Source: Xiphophorus maculatus (lineage: Eukaryota; Chordata; Actinopteri; Cyprinodontiformes; Poeciliidae). Taken from it: a DNA stretch of 64,000 bases. The DNA is taken from contig NC_036456.1 in NCBI RefSeq assembly GCF_002775205.1, positions 19,077,976 to 19,141,975 on the forward strand, read 5' to 3'. Under the pieces are notes generated by a model, which did not search any database, had not been told where the DNA came from, and saw nothing but the letters and a program-made list of their open reading frames with translations. Positions 1 through 11,160 of this stretch are shown one piece after another (positions within the stretch are counted from its first letter, which is position 1; each line of letters starts with the position of its first letter). A program made the position numbers and the translations under genes.

Positions 1-527
1 CTGTTGGTTGGTCGTTCAAGAAGGTTGAGGCTGAGAAAAGATTTGGGGAATAATTTTCTCATTAAGCTAACTGTAAAACCTGCTGTTTAGCAATTAAACA
101 TGAGTCTCCTTTGAAGGACAGCAAAGTGAAATTGGTCATAAAATTTCTTAAAATGAGTTTTATTTGCAGTGTAGTTTCTTAAATCTAACAGGAGCAACAG
201 TTTCAAAATGAAATGGAGTGAGATCTTTCTGATCACTGTTCACAGCAAACATCAGAGAGATCTTCAGAGACTTAAGTCTCTGTAGAAAAATGGTCTGCAA
301 CTGGATTTAACATGTACCTGTCAGACTGTGGAATTGCATTTAGTGATAATTATGGAAGATATTGTGATTTTACTTAGCCGCTAATCTATTCTTGGGTTCA
401 GGAAAACCCCTTCACTCATATTCTCTCAAAATCTGATAGGTCAAAATAAAAACAAAAGTATTTGGTATCTTTAAACTTATAATGTTTATCTTCTGTTTTT
501 TCCACATGTTGTATTTGATGATGACCA
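1..527. other. AT-rich non-coding DNA upstream of the D8C gene
   Basis: I see no convincing exon here. Because the D8C exon that follows has no obvious in-frame start codon, this stretch is probably intron and the signal-peptide exon may lie beyond the left edge. Confidence 0.4.
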
Positions 528-3405
528 AGCTTCTTGTACTGGCTGTCAGTGTTGTGCTTCAGGAACAGAGTGCATCACCACCAGTGGAGTTGTTCAATGC
601 CTTGACCCCTGTGCCACCTACACTGTGGTGAATGATGCATGGCGTTCAACAGAGAATACAGACCAAACAATCTTGCACTGTGACCGAAACATTGTCTGGA
701 GTGGTTGGTATCGCTTTTATTTGGGTCAGACCAGCGCTCGGATGCCAGAGAAATGTGTAGCAGAAGACCGATGTGGAGCCGATGTTCCCTTATGGATAAC
801 TGAGCCTCATCCAGTCCAACTTAATGAAATAGTAACTCGTACTGTGTGTAACGCTTGGTCGGGTTCTTGCTGCTATTTTACCTCACACACCATCCAGATC
901 AAAGTTTGTTCTGGATACTACGTCTACAAACTTCAACAGCCAACTGCATGTTGGCTGGCATATTGTACAGGTACTGTTTTACTGCAACAATTTATAAAGA
1001 ATTATCAACGGTCACACACATACATGAACCCTAATCAACTCATAGTTAGATTTTTTGTAATTTTAGTTACTTCCTACCAAATGTGTAGCATCATTTTTAT
1101 GTTTGGTAAGAGAAAAATAATGATTTATACTGTAATTAATGTTGTATTTATCTGTGTTAGAAATTCCACCCTTCTTAGTACTTTCACAAAGTGAGACCAG
1201 CATCACTCTACAGTGGAGCGCGACCACCACCAGCTTTGTTCTCCAGTATAACGGCACAGAGACAAACATCAATGCCGCAAATGGAGCTGCAACAGTAATT
1301 CACACAGTCTCATCTCTGACTGCTGGAACTATATACACATTCACTCTCTACACTGTGATTGGGAATGTGAGAAACAGTGGACAGCAACTGACAGCTGTCA
1401 CAGGTAAGATATTTCAATGACAGATCTGGTGGCTTGGACCACTATGTTTGGATCAATTGGGAGAAAAACCCAGGAAAAGACTTAAAGATGTCTAAAAGAA
1501 TTATATAGATGGCTGGAAACTTAAAACAGTCATCCATATGGCTGCTTTATACGTGGCCATACAAACCTTATAAAACATGTTATAGTTTTGTAAGGTGAAA
1601 AATTCGATGGAAAGATCAATAATATGTTTACAACATAGATGGCATAAAGCAATCGTATATTCCCTCTGCTCTGCATAATTGTTTGATAGATCAGGACATG
1701 TCTTTTTGTCTGAGTTACAATTAAGATACTGGTAAGTCATATATATATTGTTGAGAATAAATAATTCTGTGTTTTCCTTCTATTTCTGTTAGCTAGTTGC
1801 TAAGCTAAACCTAAAGGAAATGACATTAGGAAATACAAGACAGAACTAGGGTTAGAGGGAATAACACACTAGGCAACACCCTCTTTAGAGCATAGTTTAT
1901 ATAAAGGCTAACAAAGGAGATCACAAACTCTTCTTGGTTACCATTTTGACCTTCTAATTCCTAAAGGTGGCATGAGAAATGGACCAGCTGTATTTTGGTA
2001 ATTATAAATGGAATTCATGAATTCAACTCACTGATCCTTCTTTAACCTCATATATCAAGAACTCAGCATGGAGAACAGATAATTCTCTACAATATATAAG
2101 AAAACCTAAATGCAAAAATCTAATCTGTGCCATTTCTGAACATCTCATTTTTCTATATCAGCTCCTCAAAATGCAGAAGGATTTCAAAAATCAGGACAAT
2201 ATAAGAGCACCATCACCCTGCAGTGGAATAAAATCAACAACAACACCAGCTTTGTTCTCCAGTCTGATGGGACAGAGACAAACATCAATCCACCAGATGG
2301 AGATGGACCAGTAACTCACACAGTTTCATCTCTGACTCCTAGAACCAAATACACTTTCACTCTCTTCTCTGTGTTTGAGAACATCAGAAGCAGTGGAGTA
2401 CAACTTGTAGCTTTCCTTGGTGAGATAATTTACGTCTTTATAATGTATAAATGGATAAAAATAGAGCATTGGCAACCGCACTTTTACAAGTCAACTGCAA
2501 CAGGAAAGGTGGACTTTCAGAGGAAGTGCTTTGCATTTAAAAACTGCCTAGTTATATTAACTTCACTGACAAAAATATACATAAACAAAACTTTTGCATT
2601 TTGTTTAACTTATAGAAGTAGATTTTGCTCCAAATGGTTTTATTTCAAATTGAAAGAACTAACTGACACAAATTGAATAAAGTAATTATTTTAATATTTC
2701 AATAAACATATGAGTTAAAATCTTCTTTACCCCAGAATTGTTTGATGTTCATTCATCCAATATATTCTTGTTTTCATGTTGCCAATCATCATTGTGCTGG
2801 AATCTGCTTGACCTTCAACTAAAGAACCAAGTAAGTAAATCCATCTGTAAGATGCTGGCAGTTATTTTTTCCCTTTAATAAATTAGCCTACTCACCAAAT
2901 TTGATTTAAGTTTTTAAGATTTAAAATCAACTGTCAATGCCAGCAGTCAATGAGATCCCTGAATGTATAGCTATGCAAAAACCTTCATGTTAGCTCAATT
3001 TTCTCTCTCTTACTGGAAACTAGATGGTAATAGTTGTGTTAAAGAGTTTACCAAATAATTAAACCATTGTTACACCACTGTACATTTCTGAACTGTACTG
3101 AAAATCCCCCAAATTGCCATGCAAATTGTTACATTTTGACAATCATTTAATTATGGCTTTTTGTGTCAACAGGCTATATTATTAGAATGAAACTGCAATT
3201 AAATTCTCAGACGCTACTGTCAGATTCAGAGATGGAAGATGTTTTAGTAGAGGTGAGACTAGCCTTTGTATCTTTCTAGGTTTAACTATCATTCAACATA
3301 AATTTAAATGACTTTCAGAACTTTAAAATGTGATTTGTTTTTCAGTTCTTCAAAGTTCATGGTTTATCACAGTTTTCCCTGAAGGTTCGCATCATCAAAC
3401 CATGA
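528..3405 (+). CDS. D8C and fibronectin III domain protein, probably secreted, 5' end missing
   Basis: Exons that join in one phase: about 528-970, 1161-1403, 2162-2419, 2825-2830 (a 6-nt microexon), 3173-3252 and 3346-3405 (TGA). The first exon is cysteine-rich and ends VCSGYYVYKL...CWLAYCT, as in the D8C domain of uromodulin, GP2 and OIT3. Each of the next two exons encodes one FN3 domain (SITLQW or TITLQW, FVLQ, GTETNI, TVSSLT, TFTL) flanked by phase-1 introns. The last exons encode a small tail (GYIIRMKLQLNSQT, then FFKVHGLSQFSLKVR, stop) that I recognise as the kind of ending seen on fish FN3 proteins, without a known function. No transmembrane segment is seen. The start codon is not found, so the gene is partial or has an upstream exon I missed. 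A role in extracellular binding is inferred from the domains only. Confidence 0.6.
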
Positions 3406-4717
3406 AGAAATCCAAGGATGAAGTTGTGGATCAGTCCAGTTTCTTTAATGAATATTTACTTCTGTCTTTGTTCTCTTAAATTTAATATATTATCAGTCAC
3501 ATGTATTTACTTAGAAAAATATTATCATTGCTTAATTAATATTTTATCAGGTATGACACTTTTGTCTAACTAGTGGTAAAGATGGGTTTTTGGGGTTTTT
3601 TTGCTTTTGTTTTATTAGGATTGCTGTCATTATCGTTTTATGCATATATTGTTTCTGTTGACTTTAATGTTGACCATAATTTTTGTTTATTTGAATGAAA
3701 TTGTTATAGCTAAAAAAAATACTAAATGTCAAATCACTTTTTATGATATTCAGCTTAGTTATTTTAAGGTTAGGGTATTTTATATTTTTAGGCAAGGCAA
3801 GGTAATTTTATTTATTCTTTTCTGATAATATTTCCTTTACTTATACATCCTGGTTGGATCAGTACTTTTGCTGCCCCCTACGTTGATTCTTCGTCTCACC
3901 AGATTTGCTAATAATCTTGCTCTTTGTTGGACTTCATACTTGATGGACCCTTTTCCATTGTATTTAGTTTTGCAATTACATTTTATTTTTGCATTTTACT
4001 TTTTTGCCAACATGTCATTTGATAATCCTTCAATCGCAAGAAAAAAAATGAAAGAGAAGAAGTCATAGGTAGGAAGCACCTATGAGAGTGTGCTCATTTA
4101 ACTCCGGTCTCAGAAATATGTTGATTGAACCATCATGTCTAATCCTGTGATTATTTTAATAAATAGAAAGTATTTGATTACCCCTGTGGGGGTTTTTCTC
4201 TCTTTCCCTCCTTGTTCATGTGTTTGTTCAAATGTGCATCGATCCTTTACCTGCTCACAAGAGTATAACAAAACATCTGTCTCAACTCAAAACATGCAGC
4301 TGCCCACAGTTAAATACTCTTTCAGTTTACTTCTGAATTTTGGGAAAGCTCATTTCTATGCTTTTGTCGCCCCCTGCTGGGTTCCTTGGGGTAGGTAAGT
4401 TGTGGTTGGGTTGTTTTTCACTTCTCTTGCTTTAACTATCCATTTTCTAATATTTGAGAGGAATATTCAAAATCAAACGAAATAAAAATATTTACTCTTA
4501 TAACTTGGTGACTTTGGAGGTTTTTTCTAAGTGGTTGATAATCTGATGGTAGGCTAACTGAACATAAGTGTTTCAATCTACCAAATAATCTGCAACTGGT
4601 TAGTCTTTCCCAGCTCTGCCAGAAACCTAAAAGCTGGAAATTTTACATCAATTAAAATACCTTATGAAGAATTTGACAGAGGACATAGTTTTTTTATGCT
4701 TAGCATCCCATCTACCC
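3406..4717. other. gene-free AT-rich stretch
   Basis: 3' flank of the D8C gene. Short ORFs here are AT-rich and lack splice context or recognisable domains. I see nothing else that I can support. Confidence 0.4.
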
Positions 4718-4778
4718 ATTCCAGTAGATGGCGGTAGTGCGCATCTAAACGTTGCTTGCTAACCGCCATAAAAAGATT
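4718..4778 (+). repeat. degenerate LINE 3' end
   Basis: The segment reads ...CCAGTAGATGGCGGTAGTGCGC...GCTAACCGCCATAAA followed by a short TAT-rich tail. It matches, with changes, the 3' end of the LINE copy at 8085-8170 (GGCGGTAATGC ... CCAACCGCC AATAAA). It is probably an old, truncated copy of the same or a related family. Confidence 0.45.
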
Positions 4779-5227
4779 CTATTATTATTTTTGTCACTTG
4801 AGCAACAGCATCAAAGATGGTATGTGACTGCGCTTTCAATGTTTCATAGTTATAGTTATTTACAGGTTTTTCAAATACAGAAAATTCAGCTAAAATATTC
4901 TAAATACTTTATTAGCTTCTACCATTCCATAAATATTTGCTTTTCAACAAGTTCATAGTGGTGTTTGTTTTTTTTTTTTACAGCAGGTAGTAGTAGGCAG
5001 GGACGATTCTAGGATCTGTGATTCTTAGGTGTGCTTAGCCCCCAGCAGGTCTAAGACCCATGAGAAGATATTTGTTGGTGCGGTTTTCTAAATCTAACTG
5101 CTTGTTTTGTTTCGGGGTTTTTTTGCCAAAATCACTTTTGGTATGCCCCAAGTAATATTTTTACCAAAATTGATTTTGGCAACAAAAAAAAAGAATTTAA
5201 GAAAGAAAAAAATCAGCCAAGTAAGCG

Positions 5228-5335
5228 ATTGGTGACCTGTAAAGTGTGTACTCTTCCTCTTGCCCTTTGACCCCTGCAGATGGGTACCAGCACCCCTCTC
5301 AACCTGAAGAGTGCTAGATGAAGTATGGATGGAAA
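5228..5335 (+). repeat. degenerate LINE 3' tail ending in TGGATGG
   Basis: Reads as a decayed version of the tail at 11556-11685: GATTGGTGACCTGT ... GATGGGTACCAGCACCCC ... TATGGATGG. The family is a dispersed teleost repeat ending in TGGA units, probably an L2/CR1-type LINE or a SINE sharing its tail. Confidence 0.5.
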
Positions 5336-6640
5336 TAAAAATCACTTCTAGTGAAAAGTGATTTACACTTACTCTGCTGCCAGCTGGAGAGGAACTGCTT
5401 TAGAGTCTACCACAAAAAAACATTAAAACGCCTGAAATAATTTAATAAAAACAGGCATAAAAACTTGTAAATTGAAGGCCAGGCTTCAGTTTTCTCAGCA
5501 TTTATGTAATATAGTTAAGTTGAAATTGTTTGCCCCTGTCATCTTGAAGTTCTTGTTCAGTAATAAACCTTTAAATTTCAAGTCCATTTTTTGTTTGTTT
5601 TTATCTTTAAACTGTCTGTCACAATTTTTAATAGACATAAATTTTAAATAACTATCAGATACTGAAAGCTGAGGTTGTTCTGGGAAAAAAAAAGAGCAAA
5701 AATACAGACTCCATGCACATTTCTTGAGAATTTTACAGCCATAAAATCAAAAAAATACCAGGTGGCCCAGGTACAATTATGGTCATAAGAGGATTAACAG
5801 GAAGAATTTTCAAAAAGAAGAACTTCTTTTTAACAGGACGACTTCCAAACAAACCCAACACTGAACCATTTATTTACATTTTATAAAAGTAGGTTTAAGC
5901 AATGCCTCCTATTGGGGATCAATGTGGTGACCGTGATGAGGAAAAGGTTCCCTTTAACAGGAAAACTTTCCAAAAAAGCTAGTACAGAAGAAATGAAATC
6001 AAGATTAAATTTGAAGAGGCTGCGTGTTTTGACACAAAACCGGTTTTCACATTTAAATTTAAATTGTTGAACGTAAATGAAATTTGTTTCAGTTATTGGC
6101 TTATTAAAGTATGGACCCTGTCTTTGAAAGAGGTATTTTAAATTTAAAACAAAATATTAAGTAGATACAAAAAATAAAAAAGGTATGCATTTTCAAAAAT
6201 AAGACACTATTTTCACCCAAAAACATATAATATACATCCAAAAGATAATTATCTTAATGCTGCTATACTATGTCAACATAGCCACATTCAATTATCACTA
6301 AGAATATATAGGTATGCTATGAATTTTATTATAGTAATTTACTAAGCTGAGTTCCTTCCTGCAGTTTCTAAAATGTATTTACCAAATCTTTAGCAGCCAT
6401 TTTTCTTTCGCATCACAACTGATTTCCAACCATGAATACCACAGCACAAAAAAACCCCTAAAGACATAATGATTTGCAACAGCAGAATCCTTCTCAGCTT
6501 ATTAATTCTCAACACTGAATCAAACCAAACCAGCAAAGCTTATGCCAAAAGCGTAGGCCTTCAACAGCGTTAGCATCAACGAGCGTTAGCATAACATCAA
6601 ACCCGCAGAAGACATGATGGGTCGAACAGAAGCTTGACTT
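5336..6640. other. gene-free AT-rich stretch
   Basis: No exon-like signal. Around 5785-5970 three loose repeats of a TTAACAGGA(A/C)(A/G)A unit occur. They are too short to classify. Confidence 0.4.
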
Positions 6641-6647
6641 AACTTAC

Positions 6648-6905
6648 CTTGATGGGTCGGGCGGATCCCCCAGGCAGCTTGAAGCGGTCCTCAGCTTCAT
6701 TGTCGATCAGCTGTTAGTTCCAGACGCCATTTTCTTCCTCCTCAGATATTTCAGGGACGCCAACAGCCAAACAAACCGCCGCGGAAACGCCATGGTCGCT
6801 CGGTCGCTCCTCCTCTCCTGTTCTGTTTAAACATTAAAAATGGATACAATAACTTCATCAGGGACAAAACAAACAACTTTGAGAAAAGTTTACGAAAAAT
6901 AACTT
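6648..6905 (-). other. CpG-rich candidate promoter/first exon on the minus strand
   Basis: This GC- and CpG-rich island stands out from AT-rich surroundings. On the minus strand it has two GTAAGT splice donors (intron side at 6642-6647 and about 6900-6905) and two YY1-like AAATGGCG/GCGCCATTT boxes. The minus-strand sequence before the first donor can be read as LIDNEAEDRFKLPGG..., but I do not recognise it and no downstream minus-strand gene is visible down to position 1. It could be a noncoding RNA start, a promoter of a gene outside the window, or part of a repeat. Confidence 0.25.
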
Positions 6906-7202
6906 ACCAAATGCAGCTATTTCAAAAATGGCGCTCCCGCGGCCTACTTGCCCTCAGTAGCGTGTTCTCAGCAGGTCAAGTACATGGCGTCATATTACCA
7001 GGCCTCGAGAACACGGAGACGATTTCAGGCAGAGCCGCAAAAGTTTGGAGTTATTTAGGCTGGGTGTCCAAGAGAACTCGGCTTCTTAGGCGATTAGAAA
7101 AGATCATTTTCAATCCGGGTTCCAGAGTTTATGAATACCAGACTACGGTGGCCGACAGGTGCAAATGCGCAGCAAAAGAGAAAACATGCAAACAAAAAAG
7201 AA

Positions 7203-7570
7203 GACACCCCCGAATGAAATGCAGCAAACAAAAAGAGAGACGCAAACACCCCCGAATGAAATGCAGCAAATAAAAAGAGAGACGCAAACACCCCCGAATG
7301 AAATGCAGCAAATAAAAAGAGAGACGCAAACACCCCCGAATGAAATGCAGCAAACAAAAAGAGAGACGCAAACACCCCCGAATGAAATGCAGCAAACAAA
7401 AAGAGAGACGCAAACACCCCCGAATGAAATGCAGCAAATAAAAAGAGAGACGCAAACACCCCCGAATGAAATGCAGCAAATAAAAAGAGAGACGCAAACA
7501 CCCCCGAATGAAATGCAGCAAACAAAAAGAGAGACGCAAACACCCCCGAATGAAATGCAGCAAACAAAAA
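7203..7570 (+). repeat. 42-bp minisatellite, left arm (9 units)
   Basis: Unit CACCCCCGAATGAAATGCAG plus 22 further bases, repeated nine times. One C/T site per unit varies, following CAGCAAA. Because 42 is a multiple of three and the unit is free of stops in several frames, long spurious ORFs appear on both strands. Read on the plus strand the unit encodes TPPNEMQQ(T/I)KRETQ, with order T I I T T I I T T. Confidence 0.9.
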
Positions 7571-7706
7571 GTGTTGAAAACGGAAGTGCTCCAGACCACT
7601 AGGGGGAGTCAAAGAAAATAGTATTCATTTCTATGGGACCAGATGCAAGATTCAGAGAAAGAAATTTGAAAGAAAGTAAAGGTATCTCTCTGAATCTTGC
7701 ATCTGG

Positions 7707-8170
7707 AAAGTGTGATTATTGTGAGAAGTCTGAAACAATAGAGCATGTTATTTTAGAGTGTTGTAAGTATGAAGAAGAGAGAAGATGCATGCTGAGAGAG
7801 TGTGTAGGTATTAAAGAAAGGTTTAATTTAATAGAATTTTTGAGGAGAGATTTCGGGAGTAGACATATTCAAATAATTATTCGGTATCTTAAAAAAACAA
7901 AGCTATTTCATAGGATATGAGTAGAGCAAGTTGGGTGTGAGTGTGTAAAGAATATCAAAGAGGGGTATATAAAGTTATAAGCAAGTTGGATAATATAAGC
8001 AGGTGTGTATGTGTGGGGGTATGTTTAATCAGGAGTTAATGGAGGGAAAAGGTAGAAAGTGAAAGTTTATAGACCATCTCGAACCACACTCCATACTGGT
8101 AAGTGGCGGTAATGCTACTGTAAGTTTGTTGCCAACCGCCAATAAATACCAAGAAGAAGAAGAAGAAGAA
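7707..8170 (+). mobile_element. 5'-truncated LINE insertion (ORF2 C-terminus and 3' UTR)
   Basis: The insert is flanked by a perfect 15-bp duplication, GAATCTTGCATCTGG, at 7692-7706 and 8171-8185. It opens in the C-terminal part of a non-LTR ORF2, with the usual C-x2-C-x7-H-x4-C finger (CDYCEKSETIEHVILEC) and a stop at 7918-7920. A 3' UTR follows, with GGCGGTAATGC and CCAACCGCC AATAAA, then an AAG-repeat tail. Target duplication, 5' truncation and a simple tail are standard for target-primed reverse transcription. The clade is uncertain (L1, Nimb or I-like). Confidence 0.8.
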
Positions 8171-8252
8171 GAATCTTGCATCTGGTCCCATAGAAATGAA
8201 TACTATTTTCTTTGACTCCCCCTAGTGGTCTGGAGCACTTCCGTTTTCAACA

Positions 8253-8621
8253 CTTTTTGTTTGCTGCATTTCATTCGGGGGTGTTTGCGTCTCTCTTTTT
8301 GTTTGCTGCATTTCATTCGGGGGTGTTTGCGTCTCTCTTTTTGTTTGCTGCATTTCATTCGGGGGTGTTTGCGTCTCTCTTTTTATTTGCTGCATTTCAT
8401 TCGGGGGTGTTTGCGTCTCTCTTTTTGTTTGCTGCATTTCATTCGGGGGTGTTTGCGTCTCTCTTTTTATTTGCTGCATTTCATTCGGGGGTGTTTGCGT
8501 CTCTCTTTTTGTTTGCTGCATTTCATTCGGGGGTGTTTGCGTCTCTCTTTTTATTTGCTGCATTTCATTCGGGGGTGTTTGCGTCTCTCTTTTTGTTTGC
8601 TGCATTTCATTCGGGGGTGTC
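8253..8621 (-). repeat. 42-bp minisatellite, right arm (9 units)
   Basis: Inverted counterpart of the left array, also nine units of 42 bp. On the minus strand the T/I variant order is T I T I T I T T T, which differs from the left arm at units 3, 4 and 7 although the flanking arm sequence matches. Confidence 0.9.
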
Positions 8622-8686
8622 TTCTTTTTTGTTTGCATGTTTTCTCTTTTGCTGCGCATTTGCACCTGTCGGCCACCGTACCAGAC

Positions 8687-9270
8687 CGCTGGTTTGATGT
8701 CTTCGTGAAACCTGAAATCTTTTTTAAAGTGATGACGTGGATGCCCCACCAAATTTCTATCAATCATGACGCATGCGCCTCACGCTCATAAATAACAAAT
8801 ATGACGCCATTCGGCTTGGTTGCCAGATTTGACATTTTGCTAAAGCACCTCTAAAACAGGGCTAGAATCGCCACTGGTAGTAGGTAATGTTTTTGTCCCA
8901 AAATCAACTTTATTTTTTATGCAAGCTGGACTATGACAAGGCCCTCACTTGTCAATGTTTAAATAGTAAACAAAGGATAACTTATATAAGTACCGGTAAA
9001 TAAAAAGGTATTTTAAAATATTCAAACCTCCTACTGTGCTCCTCAGTGGTACTGATGACACAACAGAATGTTTTTTTAGATCCAATCAGGATGTAGTTTA
9101 AGTCCCGGGTTTAGTTTGGTGTCAGCACATCCTCATTCTTGTTCAAGTACAAGGAAAACGTTTAAAGAAAATTGTTTGTATTTTGCATTAACTTCCTGAC
9201 TGTAGATGTCAAAACTACACCCATCTGCATCAACTCATCAAAAAGACTTTTCTGTGAATGTGTGTATTCT
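8687..9270. other. no feature seen
   Basis: Intergenic DNA between the foldback element and the lectin/FN3 locus. I see no exon, RNA gene or clear repeat. Confidence 0.35.
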
Positions 9271-11117
9271 GCAGCTGACATCGCCCAGCACAATCACGGC
9301 TTAAAGGTAAGTCCTGCATTTTAGACACTCAGTATGTAAGCCTTAGGAATGTTAAGGCTTAAATACTTAACATTTCATAAATCTACAATGTTATGATAGA
9401 TTTGTAATTTTTCGATTTGATAACTTAGTAGTTAACACTAATATAAAATAAAATTGGCACACTTTAGAAAATATATTTTTTAAACTTTTAATATTTTCAG
9501 AAATACAAATCATGGATAAAAGACTGCTTTTCATCTTCATCACAGGCTTATACCTTTTTGTTTTATTGCTAAATCAGTTTAAATTGTAGAATAAAGTATA
9601 GTTTGAACTCTTTCCAGAATTTTTGAGTAGTATTAAAGGATGGTAAATATACTTGGGTCAGCCTCCTAAAATAACTATTATTGACTATAAAGCAGAAACC
9701 AACTGGGTACCTTTCAGGTGAGCCATCAAGTATTTTAATTTAAAGTCGTTATTGCTTACACAATTATTTCAACTTTTGATCTCTTGGCTGAAACATTTTA
9801 ATAAGTTAAACATTATTATTAAACTGACTTTTGATAATGTTTCTGCGTTACCTTTCTTGCCATGTCAAATTTCTTGATTTTTATCCGTTTTGGTTCTCCA
9901 AACATGCTGTTCCTCAACCTGATTATTTTCTGTTTCAGGAGCTCAGTTCAGCATCACCTTTGCCCAAACTCACCAGTATTACTTTGTAAACGTGTCTCTG
10001 GATTGGACCAGCGCTCAAAGTGTCTGCAGACGTGATGACACGGACTTGGCCACTATAGAAACCTCAGCCGATGTTGATGGTGTTCTCAATACCATGTCAA
10101 ACTACACACGTTGGTTCCCAATTCTGTATATATTTAAAAAAAAAAAAAACTAAGTGTTTCCAAAGCTGAAATTCTTAAAGAAAATAAAATATTTTAGGGC
10201 TTATATTTCTGTGCTTCTTTAATAAGTAATGAACCTGTTTTGTTTGTTTTAACAGGCAAGGCTTGGATAGGTCTGTATGATGAGCTGTACAACATCTGGA
10301 AATGGTCTCTAGATGACAGTAGTTTCTATGGCGATGGAGAGTATACATTCACTCTCTTTTCTGTACTTGACGGCGTCAGAAGCAGTGGAGTAGAGCTTAC
10401 AACGGCCGCTGGTGGGATGTTTTGGTTTTGCTTTAAGGATAATCTTTTGTGGATGTGGCCAAGCTGAGAATTGCATCTTAGAGTTTATCTTAAATAACTG
10501 GGAACAGCAATATCTTTTCATTAACCATCTGAAAATTACTGAGCACATACTGATCTATTTCTGCAGTGAACACTTTGAATTTGCATATCAGACAAACACG
10601 AGTTGTACTGAAAAGACCACATCTGAATTTTATGGAAAAAAATATGATAATAATGTCCAGTCTATCCTGTCGGACTGCTTCTGACTGAGCGCTTTTTTGA
10701 AACACAAAGTCCTTTATTCATCTCCGCTGTCTTCTGCTATTTTAGACCTGCACCCGTTCCCACCTTCAACTTGTGAAGAAGTGTTGTCTCTGTAAAAACT
10801 AAAAAATAGAAATAGGTCTACCTCCCAACTGCCTAATTAGATAAAAGACATTCAAATCTAATGGATAAATATGTCTCTCTAAATGTACTCTACAAATAGA
10901 GGCTAAAATGCGATGTTTGACTCATTATTGTCAAAGACTAGATTGGAGTGTATTGGTCTCTTTTGTGCCATAAATTTAACTTAACTTTCATCTGAGAAAA
11001 AAAGGGAGATGCATGAATGACATTCTGGAACCACCAGGATCTATTCAGCAAGAGAACCGTCACATAAAAGCTCATTGTTAGCTCATTTATAGAAGTGATT
11101 AGACTTCTCCGCAGGGA

Positions 11118-11160
11118 GAACATCTGAAGCAGTGGAGCACAACTTACAGCTGCCACTGGA
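11118..11160 (+). pseudogene. relic of an FN3 exon end
   Basis: Translation gives NI(stop)SSGAQLTAATG, matching the end of the neighbouring FN3 exons (SGVQLTAVTG). A stop has replaced one codon and the donor GT has become GA. It shows that the locus once had another FN3 exon. Confidence 0.5.

Larger units (their letters stand above)
7144..8680. mobile_element. foldback-type DNA element with minisatellite-bearing inverted arms
   Basis: The left arm (7144-7658) and the right arm (7687-7706 plus 8186-8680) are reverse complements over about 515 bp. Apart from C/T variants in repeat units, I see no mismatch in the parts compared by eye. Termini begin TACGGTGGCCGACAGGTGC. An identical 8-bp TACCAGAC lies at 7136-7143 and 8679-8686, consistent with a target-site duplication (the exact border is ambiguous by 1-2 bp). 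Each arm holds nine copies of a 42-bp unit. Before a LINE inserted at the tip, the arms would have been separated by only about 28 bp. No transposase is encoded, so mobilisation would be in trans. The superfamily is unassigned: an 8-bp duplication suits hAT-like or similar elements, and tandem repeats inside the arms recall Drosophila Foldback elements. Confidence 0.75.

Noticed and set aside
6911..7273. 120-residue ORF running into the left foldback arm
   Set aside because: It crosses the element border and ends in minisatellite, with no recognised domain.
7203..7570. CRISPR-like array
   Set aside because: Units abut directly with no unique spacers, and the genome is eukaryotic. It is a minisatellite.
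7633..7920. 95-residue ORF as a host gene
   Set aside because: Its first part is foldback arm and loop. The rest is the C-terminus of a LINE ORF2.
7094..8791. Long overlapping ORFs on both strands with FAAFHSGVFASLFL or TPPNEMQQ repeats
   Set aside because: They are translations of the 42-bp minisatellite, open only because the unit length is a multiple of three. There is no start context, splice structure or domain.
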